Counted from the first letter of the stretch, positions 9,223 through 18,277 are shown. The stretch is DNA of 43,650 nucleotides from Gemmatimonadota bacterium (GCA_003155795.1 PMEM01000024.1:1-43650); one strand, 5' to 3'. Numbers and translations are program-made. Notes: generated by a model from the letters alone, not told the origin.

Positions 9223-9876
9223 CTAACGTCGTGAGAAATAGAAGAACAATGTGAGCACCGGCACTGCCACACTCAGAACCCTTAATACGGTGTCGAACGA
9301 TGAACTCGGCTTCTCTCCGACAATCATCTGGTCGCCCGGAGCAAGCTGTAGCTGATCCAGTGTCTCACCCGCTGACAACGCAGTTGCAACCTGCTCCTTG
9401 CTCAAAACTTCTTCGTTTCCCCGCTTTACCACGGTTCGGTTCAAATCTGCATTGCCGCCCGGACCACCGGCTACCATGACGACGTCGCTCAGCAGCATGT
9501 CACTCGGCAATGTATAGAATCCAGGACGGCCAACGGCGCCCAAGACCGATATTCGAACGAGAGCCGTCGCGTGAACCACAGGGTCGCGGATGAACTTCCC
9601 GATCGCCTGCGTCAAATAACTCTGGATGTTCGCCCGTTTCACCCCCGCCAGCGGGATATCACCGATACTTGGCAGTCGAAGAATCAATCCGTCCCGAACC
9701 GATACCGTGTCGCTGAACGTCGTCGGACCCTCCACTGTCAGGGCAATTCTATCTCCAACGTGAAACTCCTCAGGTGCCACCACCTGAGCATGCGCTGCCG
9801 ACGCGAGCATGGCCAGCAAGCCAGCAGCGGCAACGATTGCTTTGAGTCCGCCCACATACCTTGAAACAGCAGTCAT
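9223..9876 (-). CDS. Polysaccharide export protein (Wza-like, PES plus SLBB domains), short form
   Basis: A 217-residue exported protein. The signal peptide is clear (hydrophobic IVAAAGLLAMLASA ending AHA-Q) but has no lipobox Cys, unlike classical Wza lipoproteins. The mature start, EFHVGDRIALTVEG, is the PES domain; SVLGAVGRPGFYTLPSDMLL and LSDVVMVAGGPGGNADLNRT are an SLBB domain. It ends in a single hydrophobic helix (VLRVLSVAVPVLTLFFYF) followed by SRR. It is about half the length of E. coli Wza. The start at 9876 has GGAGG eight bases upstream, which excludes the longer open frame. It probably forms part of the periplasmic/outer-membrane path together with the Wzc-like protein at 11496-13937. 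Confidence 0.85.
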   Translation of the reverse strand: MTAVSRYVGGLKAIVAAAGLLAMLASAAHAQVVAPEEFHVGDRIALTVEGPTTFSDTVSVRDGLILRLPSIGDIPLAGVKRANIQSYLTQAIGKFIRDPVVHATALVRISVLGAVGRPGFYTLPSDMLLSDVVMVAGGPGGNADLNRTVVKRGNEEVLSKEQVATALSAGETLDQLQLAPGDQMIVGEKPSSSFDTVLRVLSVAVPVLTLFFYFSRR

Positions 9877-9895
9877 CCAGTAATCCTCCAAGTAA

Positions 9896-9910
9896 GCAGC
9901 GATTGTGCCA
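9896..9910 (-). promoter_or_regulatory. Candidate sigma-54 (-24/-12) promoter upstream of the Wza-like gene
   Basis: On the minus strand TGGCAC (9910-9905), five bases and CTGC (9899-9896) match the -24/-12 consensus TGGCAC-N5-TTGC except for one non-essential T, with the invariant GG and GC correctly spaced. A sigma-54 activator is encoded 4 kb away. Against it: the predicted transcript start (about 9884) would fall after the GGAGG at 9889-9885, leaving a leader of only about eight bases. A sigma-70-like TATTAT lies further upstream near 9930-9940, so the match could be chance. Confidence 0.35.
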
Positions 9911-10040
9911 CGCCGCGGTGCAAAGCCATAATATGCCAAGTTCTTACATGACAACGGGTTAGGAAATTACTTCCCCAAAAAACTCTATACACTCGCTACG
10001 CATCTGTTGTGCTAATGCAACAATGACGACACGATCCGCC

Positions 10041-11459
10041 TCAAGATACCCGTACTCGCTTCTCGATCGCGTCGAGGAGCAGCCCTGCCTGGTAACGGCG
10101 CGAAAACCGCGCCTCACCACCAATCGCTTGTGGTCGCACGCCAGCCCGGTGCTCGTGGAATCTTTTGTTGAGGATCCCGGTAATTCCCTCTACATCGCCT
10201 GGTGCCGCAACATCAGCGTCGGTTCGCTGGAGTAACAACGCCGTCGCGCTTTCAGGCGCGGAGAGAGCGAGGATCCACGCTGGGAATCTTACGCACTCGA
10301 AAGTCTTCGCGGGAATTGCTGCCATATTGGTTCCGGACATTGTCACCAACATTGTGGCCTGCGCCATGAATTCCAGTGCTTTGCGATGCGGCCGCGATGG
10401 CCCCGTCCGAACATAGTCCGAAATCCCTTCCGCGCGCGCAACTGCTTCGATTGGGAAGCCGCCAACAGCCTCCAGCTCGCCGATGAACTCGAGCGAGAGA
10501 CCCTCGGGTGTCAGCGAATTTGCCCTAATGACTTCCGCCGCCGCCTGAAAGAGGGCGCGTGGATCGCGGTCGAGATATACGGTGCCTGCGTGGGCGATTA
10601 CGAAACGGCCGCCGAGTCGCTGCGGAGGTAGCACATCGTCATCTGCACCGTTCGTCACAGTGATTATATCACGTTGCCGCAACGGATAAGTCTCTGCCAT
10701 CTGGCGCCGAGCAACCTCGGTGTTCGCAACTATCAGGCTCGCCCGCTGGACCGCTGCAGCTTCATGATGCGCCGCCAGCCTGACCCACAAGGGTGTCGCG
10801 ATTCCTTCGTTGAGTCGCTCGACGTGACTCCAGGGATCGCGCATGTCCATGATGAACGGAATTCGATAGCGTTGTGATATATCCTTGCCGATAGTATGCG
10901 ACATGAATGGAGGCCCGGATGTCACAACTGCACGATGAGCAGTTGGATCGAATACTTGCGCAATAGCAACGATGACCGCGTCATCCCATGCGCTGACTTT
11001 CGCGAAGTCGAGTACGGCCCAGTACGCACGCATCCAGCCGCGCGGCGTGAGCAAGTCCCAGCGAAGGTCGGCGCGAGGTATCGACGAAACTCGAGCGGGT
11101 GGAGCCTGCTGCGATACCGCACTATCATCGGACATTGCACTTGTCGAAGTGCCTGAACGCCCTCTCTTGAGTGCTCGCCAGAGTGCATTCTCAAATCTCT
11201 CCATTCGCAACCTCGGCGCATCAACGGCGAATACACGGACGCCAGACGGAAGTGCGCGCTGTGCAGCCGCGATGTCGTCCCGACTGACATCGCCTCGCAT
11301 GAAGACATCCAGTCCCCAGCCGCGCTCCGCGGCAAACTGAGCGAATTTCTCCCATCGCTTGGCGCCGACGGCGCGATCGGGTGGAAAGTGGTAGCTGATC
11401 ACGAGGAGACGCCGGTCTCGTTGCGAGCCGACGTCCTCGTTTTCGTAATACGACTTCAT
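10041..11459 (-). CDS. Glycosyltransferase family 4-like protein
   Basis: A 472-residue GT-B type protein. It opens with LLVISYHFPPDRAVGAKRWE, the pattern of the GT4 subgroup that includes WbuB-like enzymes. It also has VTSGPPFMSHTIG, DMRDPWSH, VTNGADDDVL and AHAGTVYLDRDP. The usual E-x7-E motif is replaced by IPAKTFECVRF, also typical of this subgroup, so loss of activity is not implied. A low-complexity linker (GTSTSAMSDDSAVSQQAPPA) sits between about residues 105 and 125. It lies 36 bp downstream of the tyrosine kinase gene and 164 bp upstream of the Wza-like gene. Confidence 0.85.
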   Translation of the reverse strand: MKSYYENEDVGSQRDRRLLVISYHFPPDRAVGAKRWEKFAQFAAERGWGLDVFMRGDVSRDDIAAAQRALPSGVRVFAVDAPRLRMERFENALWRALKRGRSGTSTSAMSDDSAVSQQAPPARVSSIPRADLRWDLLTPRGWMRAYWAVLDFAKVSAWDDAVIVAIAQVFDPTAHRAVVTSGPPFMSHTIGKDISQRYRIPFIMDMRDPWSHVERLNEGIATPLWVRLAAHHEAAAVQRASLIVANTEVARRQMAETYPLRQRDIITVTNGADDDVLPPQRLGGRFVIAHAGTVYLDRDPRALFQAAAEVIRANSLTPEGLSLEFIGELEAVGGFPIEAVARAEGISDYVRTGPSRPHRKALEFMAQATMLVTMSGTNMAAIPAKTFECVRFPAWILALSAPESATALLLQRTDADVAAPGDVEGITGILNKRFHEHRAGVRPQAIGGEARFSRRYQAGLLLDAIEKRVRVS

Positions 11460-11495
11460 TCCGAGATCACACCGTGAAACGCAGTAGCCACCCCG

Positions 11496-13937
11496 TCAGC
11501 TGGACTTGTCAGTCGCGCCGGGCTCAAGGGCGGCGACCTCATCCTGCATGATTTCCGCGTCGGTATCGGGGCCGTACCCGTAAAGGTAGGAATACTCAGT
11601 GTAAACGTCGTTCGGTGACACCGCATTGACGACCGCTCCTAGAATCCGAACTGGCAGGCGCTCCATGAGTTTCAGCTTCGCCTTCGCCACTCGGCGATCC
11701 GTACGCCCCGTCCGCATGACAAGCATGAGGTTCCGGGTGGCTACACTGAGTGCATACGCGTCCACACCCGCAGCTAGCGGGGCGCTATCAATTATTATCA
11801 CGTCGAACCTGGATCGGACCAGGTTCAATAGCGCGGGCATGCGTGCAGACGTGAGCAATTCAGGCCCGCGGTGACGTCTGGTACCGGATGCAATCAAGGT
11901 GAGCGCACCATGGACAGGCACTTCGCGCATTACATGCGCCGCATCCACGTCGCCCGCGAGATAGTCCAGTAGTCCCGGACGACGCTCGATCCCGAATATG
12001 GAATGCAGCTTGCCGCGGCGAATGTCGCCGTCTATAAGCAGCGTCCTGAATCCCGCTTCCGCGAACGACAGTGCGAGGTTCGACGCTATCATTGACTTTC
12101 CGTCCCCAACACCGGGGCTCGAAACCGTCACCATGACCGGCGGCGCGTCGAACATGTGGTGCACGTTCATGCGCAGACTGCGGAAAGCCTCGACGCTCTG
12201 AAGAACCGCGTCCGGATCTTCCTCTGCTTCGCCCGGTTTTGGAACGGTCGGAATGGCACCAATGACATCGAGCCCCAACTCATCCGGGATCTGCTCCTGA
12301 TACCTGAAGCGATGGTCGATCATGTCAAACAGCAGCGCGATGACGACACCGAGGCCCAACGCACCCATGAAGCCACCGCCCACCAGCATCGCCTTGATGT
12401 TGCGCTGCGCACTGGCGGCAGGGAGGGCTGGATCGAGAATCGTCACATCCGGCACGGTGCTTTCCGCACCCAGACGCGCAGTCTGGTACCGATTCTCAAC
12501 GTTGGAATACAATGCTTCAGCCGTCGCCTGTTCCCGACGAAGGCGTTGCTCCTCCGTGGTGCGCGCAGGAATTCCCTGCAGCGCCGCCGAGTCAGCCTGT
12601 ATGTCTCCCTGAAGAATCTTTTCGCGACTACTCAGCAATCCAACCTGAATCGTCATGAGATCCGGGATCGTCTTTGTCCGAAGCGTATGGACCGCTTCGA
12701 CAAGGTTTCGAACAGCCGGAAAGGAATCGGTGTAAGCCTGCCTTTTAACACCCAGCTCCGACTCCTGCGCTACCAAATCCTTGAGAGCGGAGCTGAGCAT
12801 CGGTGCGCCCTGAATTGCTGGCACCGCCGCAAGAACGTCCGGCGAGAAATTCCCCTGTCTTGCCGCGGGAATCAGCGCCTGAAGCGATTCACGGCTTCGC
12901 TTGATGGTCTGGTAGTCTGATTGATTCTTGAAATACTCGGAGCCGAGCGCATCGGGCGGCGGGGTGACGCCAATCGCCGCCATACCGGGAGAGACCGAGC
13001 TCTCCTGAGGCTTGGTGATGGCGCGTGACCGAAACGACTGAAGGGCGTTGTCCGAATTCGTAAGCGCAGTATCTGCAGATGCCCTTTGTGCAGCAAGAAT
13101 ACTCGCCTGCGCTGTAAGGCTGCTGGTTCTGAGATCTGCTGCGGTGGTGAGAAACTGAGCCATCCATGCGTTGAGGAGGCTCGCTGTCTCCCATTTCTCG
13201 GGCCCCGTGAGTGTGAGCGTGAGGAAATTGCTATTCTCCTGCATCTGCACGTCCAACCTGCCAATCAAGCCAACACCAACTGAACGGGGTTGGGTGACAG
13301 TAAAACTGACCTTGGGATTCCCTCCAAGCGAAGCCGCAGTTGGCACCCATGCGAAGCCAACCGATTTGCCGACTGAATCTCCCAGCCTTCCGTGCTCGAA
13401 GATTCCCTTCTTTGCTTCCTGAAGCGAATAGCTGCCCTTGGTCGAGTCGGACCAGAGTATATAATCTCCAGGGACTGTCATCCCCGTCGGCATTATACCG
13501 GCGAGCGCAACCGAGTCTTTCCACGTCTTGCCCTTGACCCAGAGGCGCTGCTGAGCAACGACCCGGTCGACCACAGCAAAACTCTTCATCAACTGGACCC
13601 AGGAGCCATTCGGCAGTAGTTCCGGCGGCCTGTACGCACCCGCATTACTTGTCCCAACATCCGAAATCCAGAGGGCGCCGCGTGCTTCATAGACCGGATC
13701 GATGAACCGCGTAGCAACGACACCCGCCGCGGTCCCCAGCGCGACGAGGATGACTATCAGCCATCGGAAGCGTTTGATCGCCGCCCAGTACCGTCTTAAT
13801 TTGGCCCCGCCACCGCCGCCCTCCTCCTCCTCGCTGGTCGGCCGGGGGGTCAGGTCGAGAGGCGCAATGTCCGTCGGTCCCGGAAGCGCGGGAGTTGTAT
13901 CCCGGAATGGAGTCGCGGGCACGATTGAGTTTTTCAT
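11496..13937 (-). CDS. Wzc-type chain-length determinant and BY-kinase fusion
   Basis: An 813-residue polysaccharide co-polymerase with a C-terminal tyrosine autokinase. The N-terminus is cytosolic and Gly/Pro/Glu-rich. TM1 is FRWLIVILVALGTAAGVVA, followed by a long periplasmic Wzz region with coiled-coil tendency, then TM2 (VGGGFMGALGLGVVIALLF). The kinase domain shows Walker A GVGDGKS (about 609-615), Walker A' LLIDGDIRRGK (about 633-643), Walker B VIIIDSAP (about 713) and a C-terminal cluster of five Tyr within ten residues (779-788). Phosphorylation of that cluster normally controls oligomer state and chain length. It is the first gene of the minus-strand block. No strong ribosome binding site is seen before ATG 13937. 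Confidence 0.93.
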   Translation of the reverse strand: MKNSIVPATPFRDTTPALPGPTDIAPLDLTPRPTSEEEEGGGGGAKLRRYWAAIKRFRWLIVILVALGTAAGVVATRFIDPVYEARGALWISDVGTSNAGAYRPPELLPNGSWVQLMKSFAVVDRVVAQQRLWVKGKTWKDSVALAGIMPTGMTVPGDYILWSDSTKGSYSLQEAKKGIFEHGRLGDSVGKSVGFAWVPTAASLGGNPKVSFTVTQPRSVGVGLIGRLDVQMQENSNFLTLTLTGPEKWETASLLNAWMAQFLTTAADLRTSSLTAQASILAAQRASADTALTNSDNALQSFRSRAITKPQESSVSPGMAAIGVTPPPDALGSEYFKNQSDYQTIKRSRESLQALIPAARQGNFSPDVLAAVPAIQGAPMLSSALKDLVAQESELGVKRQAYTDSFPAVRNLVEAVHTLRTKTIPDLMTIQVGLLSSREKILQGDIQADSAALQGIPARTTEEQRLRREQATAEALYSNVENRYQTARLGAESTVPDVTILDPALPAASAQRNIKAMLVGGGFMGALGLGVVIALLFDMIDHRFRYQEQIPDELGLDVIGAIPTVPKPGEAEEDPDAVLQSVEAFRSLRMNVHHMFDAPPVMVTVSSPGVGDGKSMIASNLALSFAEAGFRTLLIDGDIRRGKLHSIFGIERRPGLLDYLAGDVDAAHVMREVPVHGALTLIASGTRRHRGPELLTSARMPALLNLVRSRFDVIIIDSAPLAAGVDAYALSVATRNLMLVMRTGRTDRRVAKAKLKLMERLPVRILGAVVNAVSPNDVYTEYSYLYGYGPDTDAEIMQDEVAALEPGATDKSS

Positions 13938-14180
13938 CTGGAGTGCCGAAAGATAGAGGTAGTTACGTGGCGGGAACAGCGTTGCGTAGATCCAACAGCC
14001 GGCCGACCTAGATACAGTATCGGCACAGGCCTGTTCTGGGTTAGTGATGAACTTTCCCTTGTGCTACCCCGCTGGAGGCACATATTTGCAGGTGCACCGA
14101 TTATGTAGCACACGCGCAACACCACCGTCCCACTCTTATTGCAGCTCCCCAAGCACATGCGTTTTCCAGGGTCGGGCCTG
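13938..14180. promoter_or_regulatory. Divergent intergenic region between kinase and sigma-54 activator genes
   Basis: This 243-bp gap must hold the promoters of both the Wzc-type gene (minus) and the sigma-54 activator (plus). GGTGCACC is a short palindrome near 14091. AGGCAC followed four bases later by TTGC (14076-14089) resembles a -24/-12 site but is one base too short. No gene is seen here. Confidence 0.3.
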
Positions 14181-15731
14181 ATGTCTGATAGCATTGGCGG
14201 CCAGAGGGGCGTCGACACCGACGCCATCGCCCCCGGCGCGCGCGCCGACCTGCGACTGCTGGTAGTCGAGTGCGACGATTCCCTTCGCGATGGATGCGTC
14301 GCTGTCCTCCGCGGAGAGGGGTACGCCGTGACGGGCAGCGCTCGCGGCGATGAGGCACTCCGGCTGCTGCAAAAGCGCAAGTATGACATTGTTCTCGTTA
14401 ACCTGTTCATGAGTGGCGTTTCGGGGATGAAGATTCTCGAGGCTGCCCGCGAAGCCCATTCGGCGTCGCTCGTGATCCTCATGACCGGGAACCCAAGCGT
14501 CGAGACGAATATTCGTGCGCTGCAAGCCGGTGCCTGGGAGTACCTCGCGATGCCATTCACCGCTGAGCAACTCCAGCTCGTAGTGGGTCGTGCTGCACAC
14601 CGCGTGCTAGAAGGCAGGGGCGCACCCGTTGCGACCGTCGAAGCGGCGGAGCCGGTGGACGACGGCATGGCGTCCCTGATCGGTGTCTCGCCAGCATTCT
14701 GCCGAGCTGTGGAGCTTGCAAGGAAGGTCGCGAGGACCAACGCGTCGGTGATGATCAGCGGCGAGAGCGGCACTGGCAAGGAAGGCATCGCCCAGCTCAT
14801 CCACAAACAGAGCCGGCGAAGCGGCAAGCGATTCGTGGCAATCAATTGTGCCGCGCTCCCGGCTCAGTTGCTCGAGTCCGAGATGTTTGGCCACAAGAAG
14901 GGGTCCTTTACAGGTGCCGATCGCGACAAGCCAGGACTGCTCGAAGTAGCGCACAACGGATCGCTATTCCTGGACGAATTGACCGAGATGCCGCTGGCAC
15001 TTCAGGCCAAACTGCTGCGCGTGATTCAGGATGGCGTTGTCCGCAGAGTCGGTAGCGAACAGGTGGACGCGACCGTGGACGTTCGATTCATCTCAGCGAC
15101 GAACAGAGATCCGAATGAGGCGGTGCGGACGCACCTGCTCCGCGATGATCTGTACTACAGGCTTCGAGTCGTGCCGCTGATTCTGCCGCCGCTGCGCGAG
15201 AGGCTGGAGGATATCCCACTCCTCGCCAACCACTTCCTGTGCCAGTACTGGCGCCGGCATCGTATATCGGATGGCGACTGCCCCACACTTTCCGCCGCGG
15301 CCCTCGATCTTCTGACCTCGTTGCCCTGGCCCGGCAACGTTCGCGAGTTGCAGAACTTAATGGAGCATCTGGCGGTGTTGGCCGATTCTGGATCGGTCAT
15401 TCAGGCTGACGGGTTGCCTGTTCGTAGCGGCGCCGGGATGCATAACGGCGCCAACCATGGATGGCCACCACAAATTCTGACAAAGGCCTATCACCCCGCC
15501 AAGGAGCTGGTCCTGGCACAGTTCGAGAAGGAATACCTGGCAGCGTTGGTTTCCCGCTCGGAGCGCAATATGTCGAAGGCGGCGCGTCTGGCAGGCGTGG
15601 ATCGGACTACGCTTTACCGATTGCTCGAGAAGCATGCGATTTCAACGGATGCAGCAACTGCAAGCGCGCCGAACGCAGACCAAGTGGGTCATGCGGACGC
15701 TCCGATCGACCGAGCCAGATTAGCCGACTAG
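14181..15731 (+). CDS. Sigma-54-dependent transcriptional activator with degenerate receiver domain
   Basis: A 516-residue NtrC-family protein. The receiver domain (about residues 24-145) keeps the fold and the switch Thr (T102), but the phospho-acceptor Asp is Asn (N74), the conserved Lys is Met (M124) and the acidic pair is Glu-Cys (E30-C31). It should not be phosphorylated in the normal way. The AAA+ domain looks intact: Walker A GESGTGKE (194-201), GSFTGA at 241-246 (a known variant of GAFTGA), Walker B SLFLDE (261-266) and LPWPGNVREL. A Fis-type HTH lies at about 461-485 (NMSKAARLAGVDRTTLYRLL). Activators of this type control EPS genes in exosortase-bearing bacteria. ATG 14181 was preferred over in-frame TTG 14139. 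The likely targets are the flanking EPS genes. Confidence 0.9.
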   Translation: MSDSIGGQRGVDTDAIAPGARADLRLLVVECDDSLRDGCVAVLRGEGYAVTGSARGDEALRLLQKRKYDIVLVNLFMSGVSGMKILEAAREAHSASLVILMTGNPSVETNIRALQAGAWEYLAMPFTAEQLQLVVGRAAHRVLEGRGAPVATVEAAEPVDDGMASLIGVSPAFCRAVELARKVARTNASVMISGESGTGKEGIAQLIHKQSRRSGKRFVAINCAALPAQLLESEMFGHKKGSFTGADRDKPGLLEVAHNGSLFLDELTEMPLALQAKLLRVIQDGVVRRVGSEQVDATVDVRFISATNRDPNEAVRTHLLRDDLYYRLRVVPLILPPLRERLEDIPLLANHFLCQYWRRHRISDGDCPTLSAAALDLLTSLPWPGNVRELQNLMEHLAVLADSGSVIQADGLPVRSGAGMHNGANHGWPPQILTKAYHPAKELVLAQFEKEYLAALVSRSERNMSKAARLAGVDRTTLYRLLEKHAISTDAATASAPNADQVGHADAPIDRARLAD

Positions 15732-15783
15732 AAGGTCTGCAAATTCTGGCGCCAATGCGTGCCAACGCGGATTGTGGAGGTCC

Positions 15784-16728
15784 TTACACGTATTCCGCGA
15801 ACAAGGGTTGAACGCGACGAAACAGAGTTGCCGCTCCGATGAGACCAGCAATCGCCCAAACAGCCGAATACACCAGCTCCCACGGGTTCCAGACCGGTAC
15901 AACGACTCCCTTTACAACTGTCGTGAGCGGCTGAAGGAGGCTTTGCCCATCAATAACGCTCAAGCGCAATCCTTCGAGGATACCTGTCAAAGGGTTGAGG
16001 GCCGCCAGGAAAGCGCCGCGCGCGCCGAGCATTGCTGGCTCGAAGAAGACGGGTGTGAAGAAAATGCCGAACATGAGTATGACCTGAACGATGTACTTCA
16101 CGTCCCGGAAAAAGAGATTCGCGCAACTGAGCGCCAGCGCAGCCGCCGTCGTGAACAATATGAGGAGCGCAAACAGAACAGGCACCCAGAGCAATGATAC
16201 ATGCAGTCGCACACCGAGGAACGGCAGGATGATCGCTAGGACACAGACACCCAGACTCGAATCGAAAAGCTGAGCCCCCACAGATGAAAGTGGAAGCACC
16301 TCGCGCGGAAAGTAGATCTTTGTAACGAGATTCATGTTGCCGATAAGGCTCGACGTTGCAAAGCCAAGCGTGCCGACGAAAAATGCCCACGCGATGCCTT
16401 TGAGCGCGATGTCTGCTACTTCAGTCCCCACCAGATGCTGCCCTGACATCTGAGCCATCGCGAAGCGAATAATCAAACCCGAAAAGACGATGAGAACAGG
16501 CATGAAGATCGCCCAGGCTAGCCCCATTACGGCTTGCTTGTAGCGCAGCTTGATATCGCGCAGCGTCAATTGCTGCAGCAGGTCCCGGTGTTCCCAGACA
16601 TCGGTGATTGCCTCGCGCATGTCCTTGAGCGGGAGATTCCGCGGCTTCTCAGCGAGCGACGTTTGGGAGATCGGCGGCGTTACGGTTGACATATGATTCA
16701 GTTCAGGAGAAGGCACTCGTGCCGTCAT
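15784..16728 (-). CDS. ABC-2 type polysaccharide export permease (Wzm-like)
   Basis: A 314-residue membrane protein of the O-antigen/polysaccharide ABC exporter family. After a cytosolic N-terminus with HRDLLQQLTLRDIKLRYKQ, the standard Wzm amphipathic segment, six hydrophobic segments follow, beginning with VMGLAWAIFMPVLIVFSGLI. It pairs with the ATPase gene 18 bp upstream. Together they move a lipid-linked glycan across the inner membrane. ATG 16728 and ATG 16692 (MSTVTPP) are both possible starts; neither has a good ribosome binding site. It converges with the sigma-54 activator, with 52 bp between stops and no strong hairpin there. Confidence 0.9.
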   Translation of the reverse strand: MTARVPSPELNHMSTVTPPISQTSLAEKPRNLPLKDMREAITDVWEHRDLLQQLTLRDIKLRYKQAVMGLAWAIFMPVLIVFSGLIIRFAMAQMSGQHLVGTEVADIALKGIAWAFFVGTLGFATSSLIGNMNLVTKIYFPREVLPLSSVGAQLFDSSLGVCVLAIILPFLGVRLHVSLLWVPVLFALLILFTTAAALALSCANLFFRDVKYIVQVILMFGIFFTPVFFEPAMLGARGAFLAALNPLTGILEGLRLSVIDGQSLLQPLTTVVKGVVVPVWNPWELVYSAVWAIAGLIGAATLFRRVQPLFAEYV

Positions 16729-16746
16729 CTTTGGGATTTGTCGTGA

Positions 16747-17997
16747 TCACGAGTTGATGAGGATCCCTGATGGAGTCATGATCGTGGAATCACTTTTTTG
16801 ACTGGCCGTACCGTTACTGCGCGGCATCACGCTCATTGCTGCATTGAGTTGTATGCTCCCGCCGAAGGGACTGTCCCCGGCTTGCACAGTGAATGACTTC
16901 GCTGGACCGCTCCGGACTATTCGCTGCAGTGCGTGGTCCCAGACCGCAGTCTCCACGTGATACAGACCCGGGACGAGGTTCGCCTGGAAGTCGAAGGAGA
17001 CGTCGAACGCGCGGTCGCGCGGAAGTTCCACCCCACAAGGCAATGCACCGGTGGAAAACAGCACCATACCGGTCGTGGCCGAGCGAACGCTCACATGCAG
17101 GTCCGTTGCATCAGAGTCAAAGTCTGAACGAGACCGGCCACTCAGTTGAAATGCCAGGCGGTCGCCGGAGCGAACAATGTCAGCGGCTTCAAACCGAAGT
17201 ACGTCGATCGTCAGCGCACAGTCCGTCGAGTCGGTGGGAGCTGTCGCAGGGCCCATCGTGTATTGCTGGATGCAATCGCTCGGCGTTCCGTGAAGTCGCA
17301 CCTGGCCCTGATCGAGCAGCATCGCCTCGGTACAGAGCGTCGCTATCCGGTCGAGCTGGTGCGTTACAAGCACAACCGGTATGCCGCTAGTACACATACT
17401 GTGGATCTTGCTGAACGCCTTGTCCTGGAAACGAAAATCTCCCACCGCGAGAACTTCGTCGATAATGAGGACGTCGGGGTCAACATGCGCGGCGATGGCG
17501 AATCCAAGTCGGGCGTTCATCCCGCTTGAGTAGCGCTTGACCGGTGTATCGATGAAGTCATCAATCTCGGAGAAGGCAACGATCTCGTCGAATTTCCGAG
17601 CTATTTCGACGCGCTTCATGCCCATGATGGCACCTTGCAGAAACACGTTCTCCCGGCCGGTCAGGTCGGGGTGAAAGCCTGCGGCAATTTCGATAAGCAT
17701 ACCCATGCGGCCGTGGACTTCCCGGAGTCCACGGTCGGGGCGAAGGATCTTGGTGAGGAGCTTGAGGATTGTCGACTTGCCGGCCCCATTTGGGCCCATG
17801 ATTCCAAGCGCGTGTCCCGGGCCTACTTCGAAGGAGACGTCGCGAACCGCCCAGAATTCCTGTTCGCTAAGGGGCGGGCGCGTGCCAGGCCGCACAAAGC
17901 GTCGCGCGACCGCCGGGATCAGGTCGCGGAGGCTGTCGTGGACCTCGCCTCTGCGAAATTTCTTCCAGACTCCCTCAAACCGAACCCCAGACGCCAC
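16747..17997 (-). CDS. ABC transporter ATPase for polysaccharide export (Wzt-like) with C-terminal carbohydrate-binding domain
   Basis: A 416-residue ATPase. The nucleotide-binding domain has Walker A GPNGAGKST, signature YSSGMNARLGFAIA, Walker B VLIIDEVLAVGD and switch His in VLVTHQLDR. Residues from about 255 onward form a beta-rich extension (VSVRSATTGMVLFSTG, FDFQANLVPGLYHVETAVWD) like the Wzt C-terminal domain, which in some systems recognises the modified end of the glycan. Such a domain implies a specific chain-terminating modification. The start is GTG 17997 with AAGGGAG just upstream. It should form one transcript with the permease. Confidence 0.92.
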   Translation of the reverse strand: MASGVRFEGVWKKFRRGEVHDSLRDLIPAVARRFVRPGTRPPLSEQEFWAVRDVSFEVGPGHALGIMGPNGAGKSTILKLLTKILRPDRGLREVHGRMGMLIEIAAGFHPDLTGRENVFLQGAIMGMKRVEIARKFDEIVAFSEIDDFIDTPVKRYSSGMNARLGFAIAAHVDPDVLIIDEVLAVGDFRFQDKAFSKIHSMCTSGIPVVLVTHQLDRIATLCTEAMLLDQGQVRLHGTPSDCIQQYTMGPATAPTDSTDCALTIDVLRFEAADIVRSGDRLAFQLSGRSRSDFDSDATDLHVSVRSATTGMVLFSTGALPCGVELPRDRAFDVSFDFQANLVPGLYHVETAVWDHALQRIVRSGPAKSFTVQAGDSPFGGSIQLNAAMSVMPRSNGTASQKSDSTIMTPSGILINS

Positions 17998-18277
17998 CAG
18001 ACTCTCCCTTGAAACATTTGACTACCCGGAGCCACTGTCTTACTTACGACCCATCGCAATATATTCGCCGGTCGGCATGACCATCGTCATGAATATCGGC
18101 ATAGGGCGTTGGGTGGGTAAGCGGCCAAGCCACGCCTTGGCGACCCAGATTTACGGTCCGTTAAGCGTAAATAGAGGATTGCTCGCAGATCACGATCCGT
18201 AACGATGTTCCCGCAGAGCCCTTGGCGGATTACCTCAAAAACTCGGTAGCGCCGACACACTCTGGCATCACAGGCGC
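17998..18277. other. Intergenic region upstream of wzt-like gene
   Basis: No gene is seen in these 280 bp. Two inverted repeats occur: GCCAAG (18124-18129) with CTTGGC (18136-18141), and ATTTACG (18149-18155) with CGTAAAT (18166-18172). They may be a weak terminator for the asparagine-synthetase-like gene or an operator for the ABC transporter genes; both sit on the path between these minus-strand genes. Confidence 0.35.

Noticed and set aside
14076..14089. Sigma-54-like site AGGCAC-N4-TTGC before the activator gene
   Set aside because: The spacing is one base short of the strict -24/-12 distance and the first T is missing.
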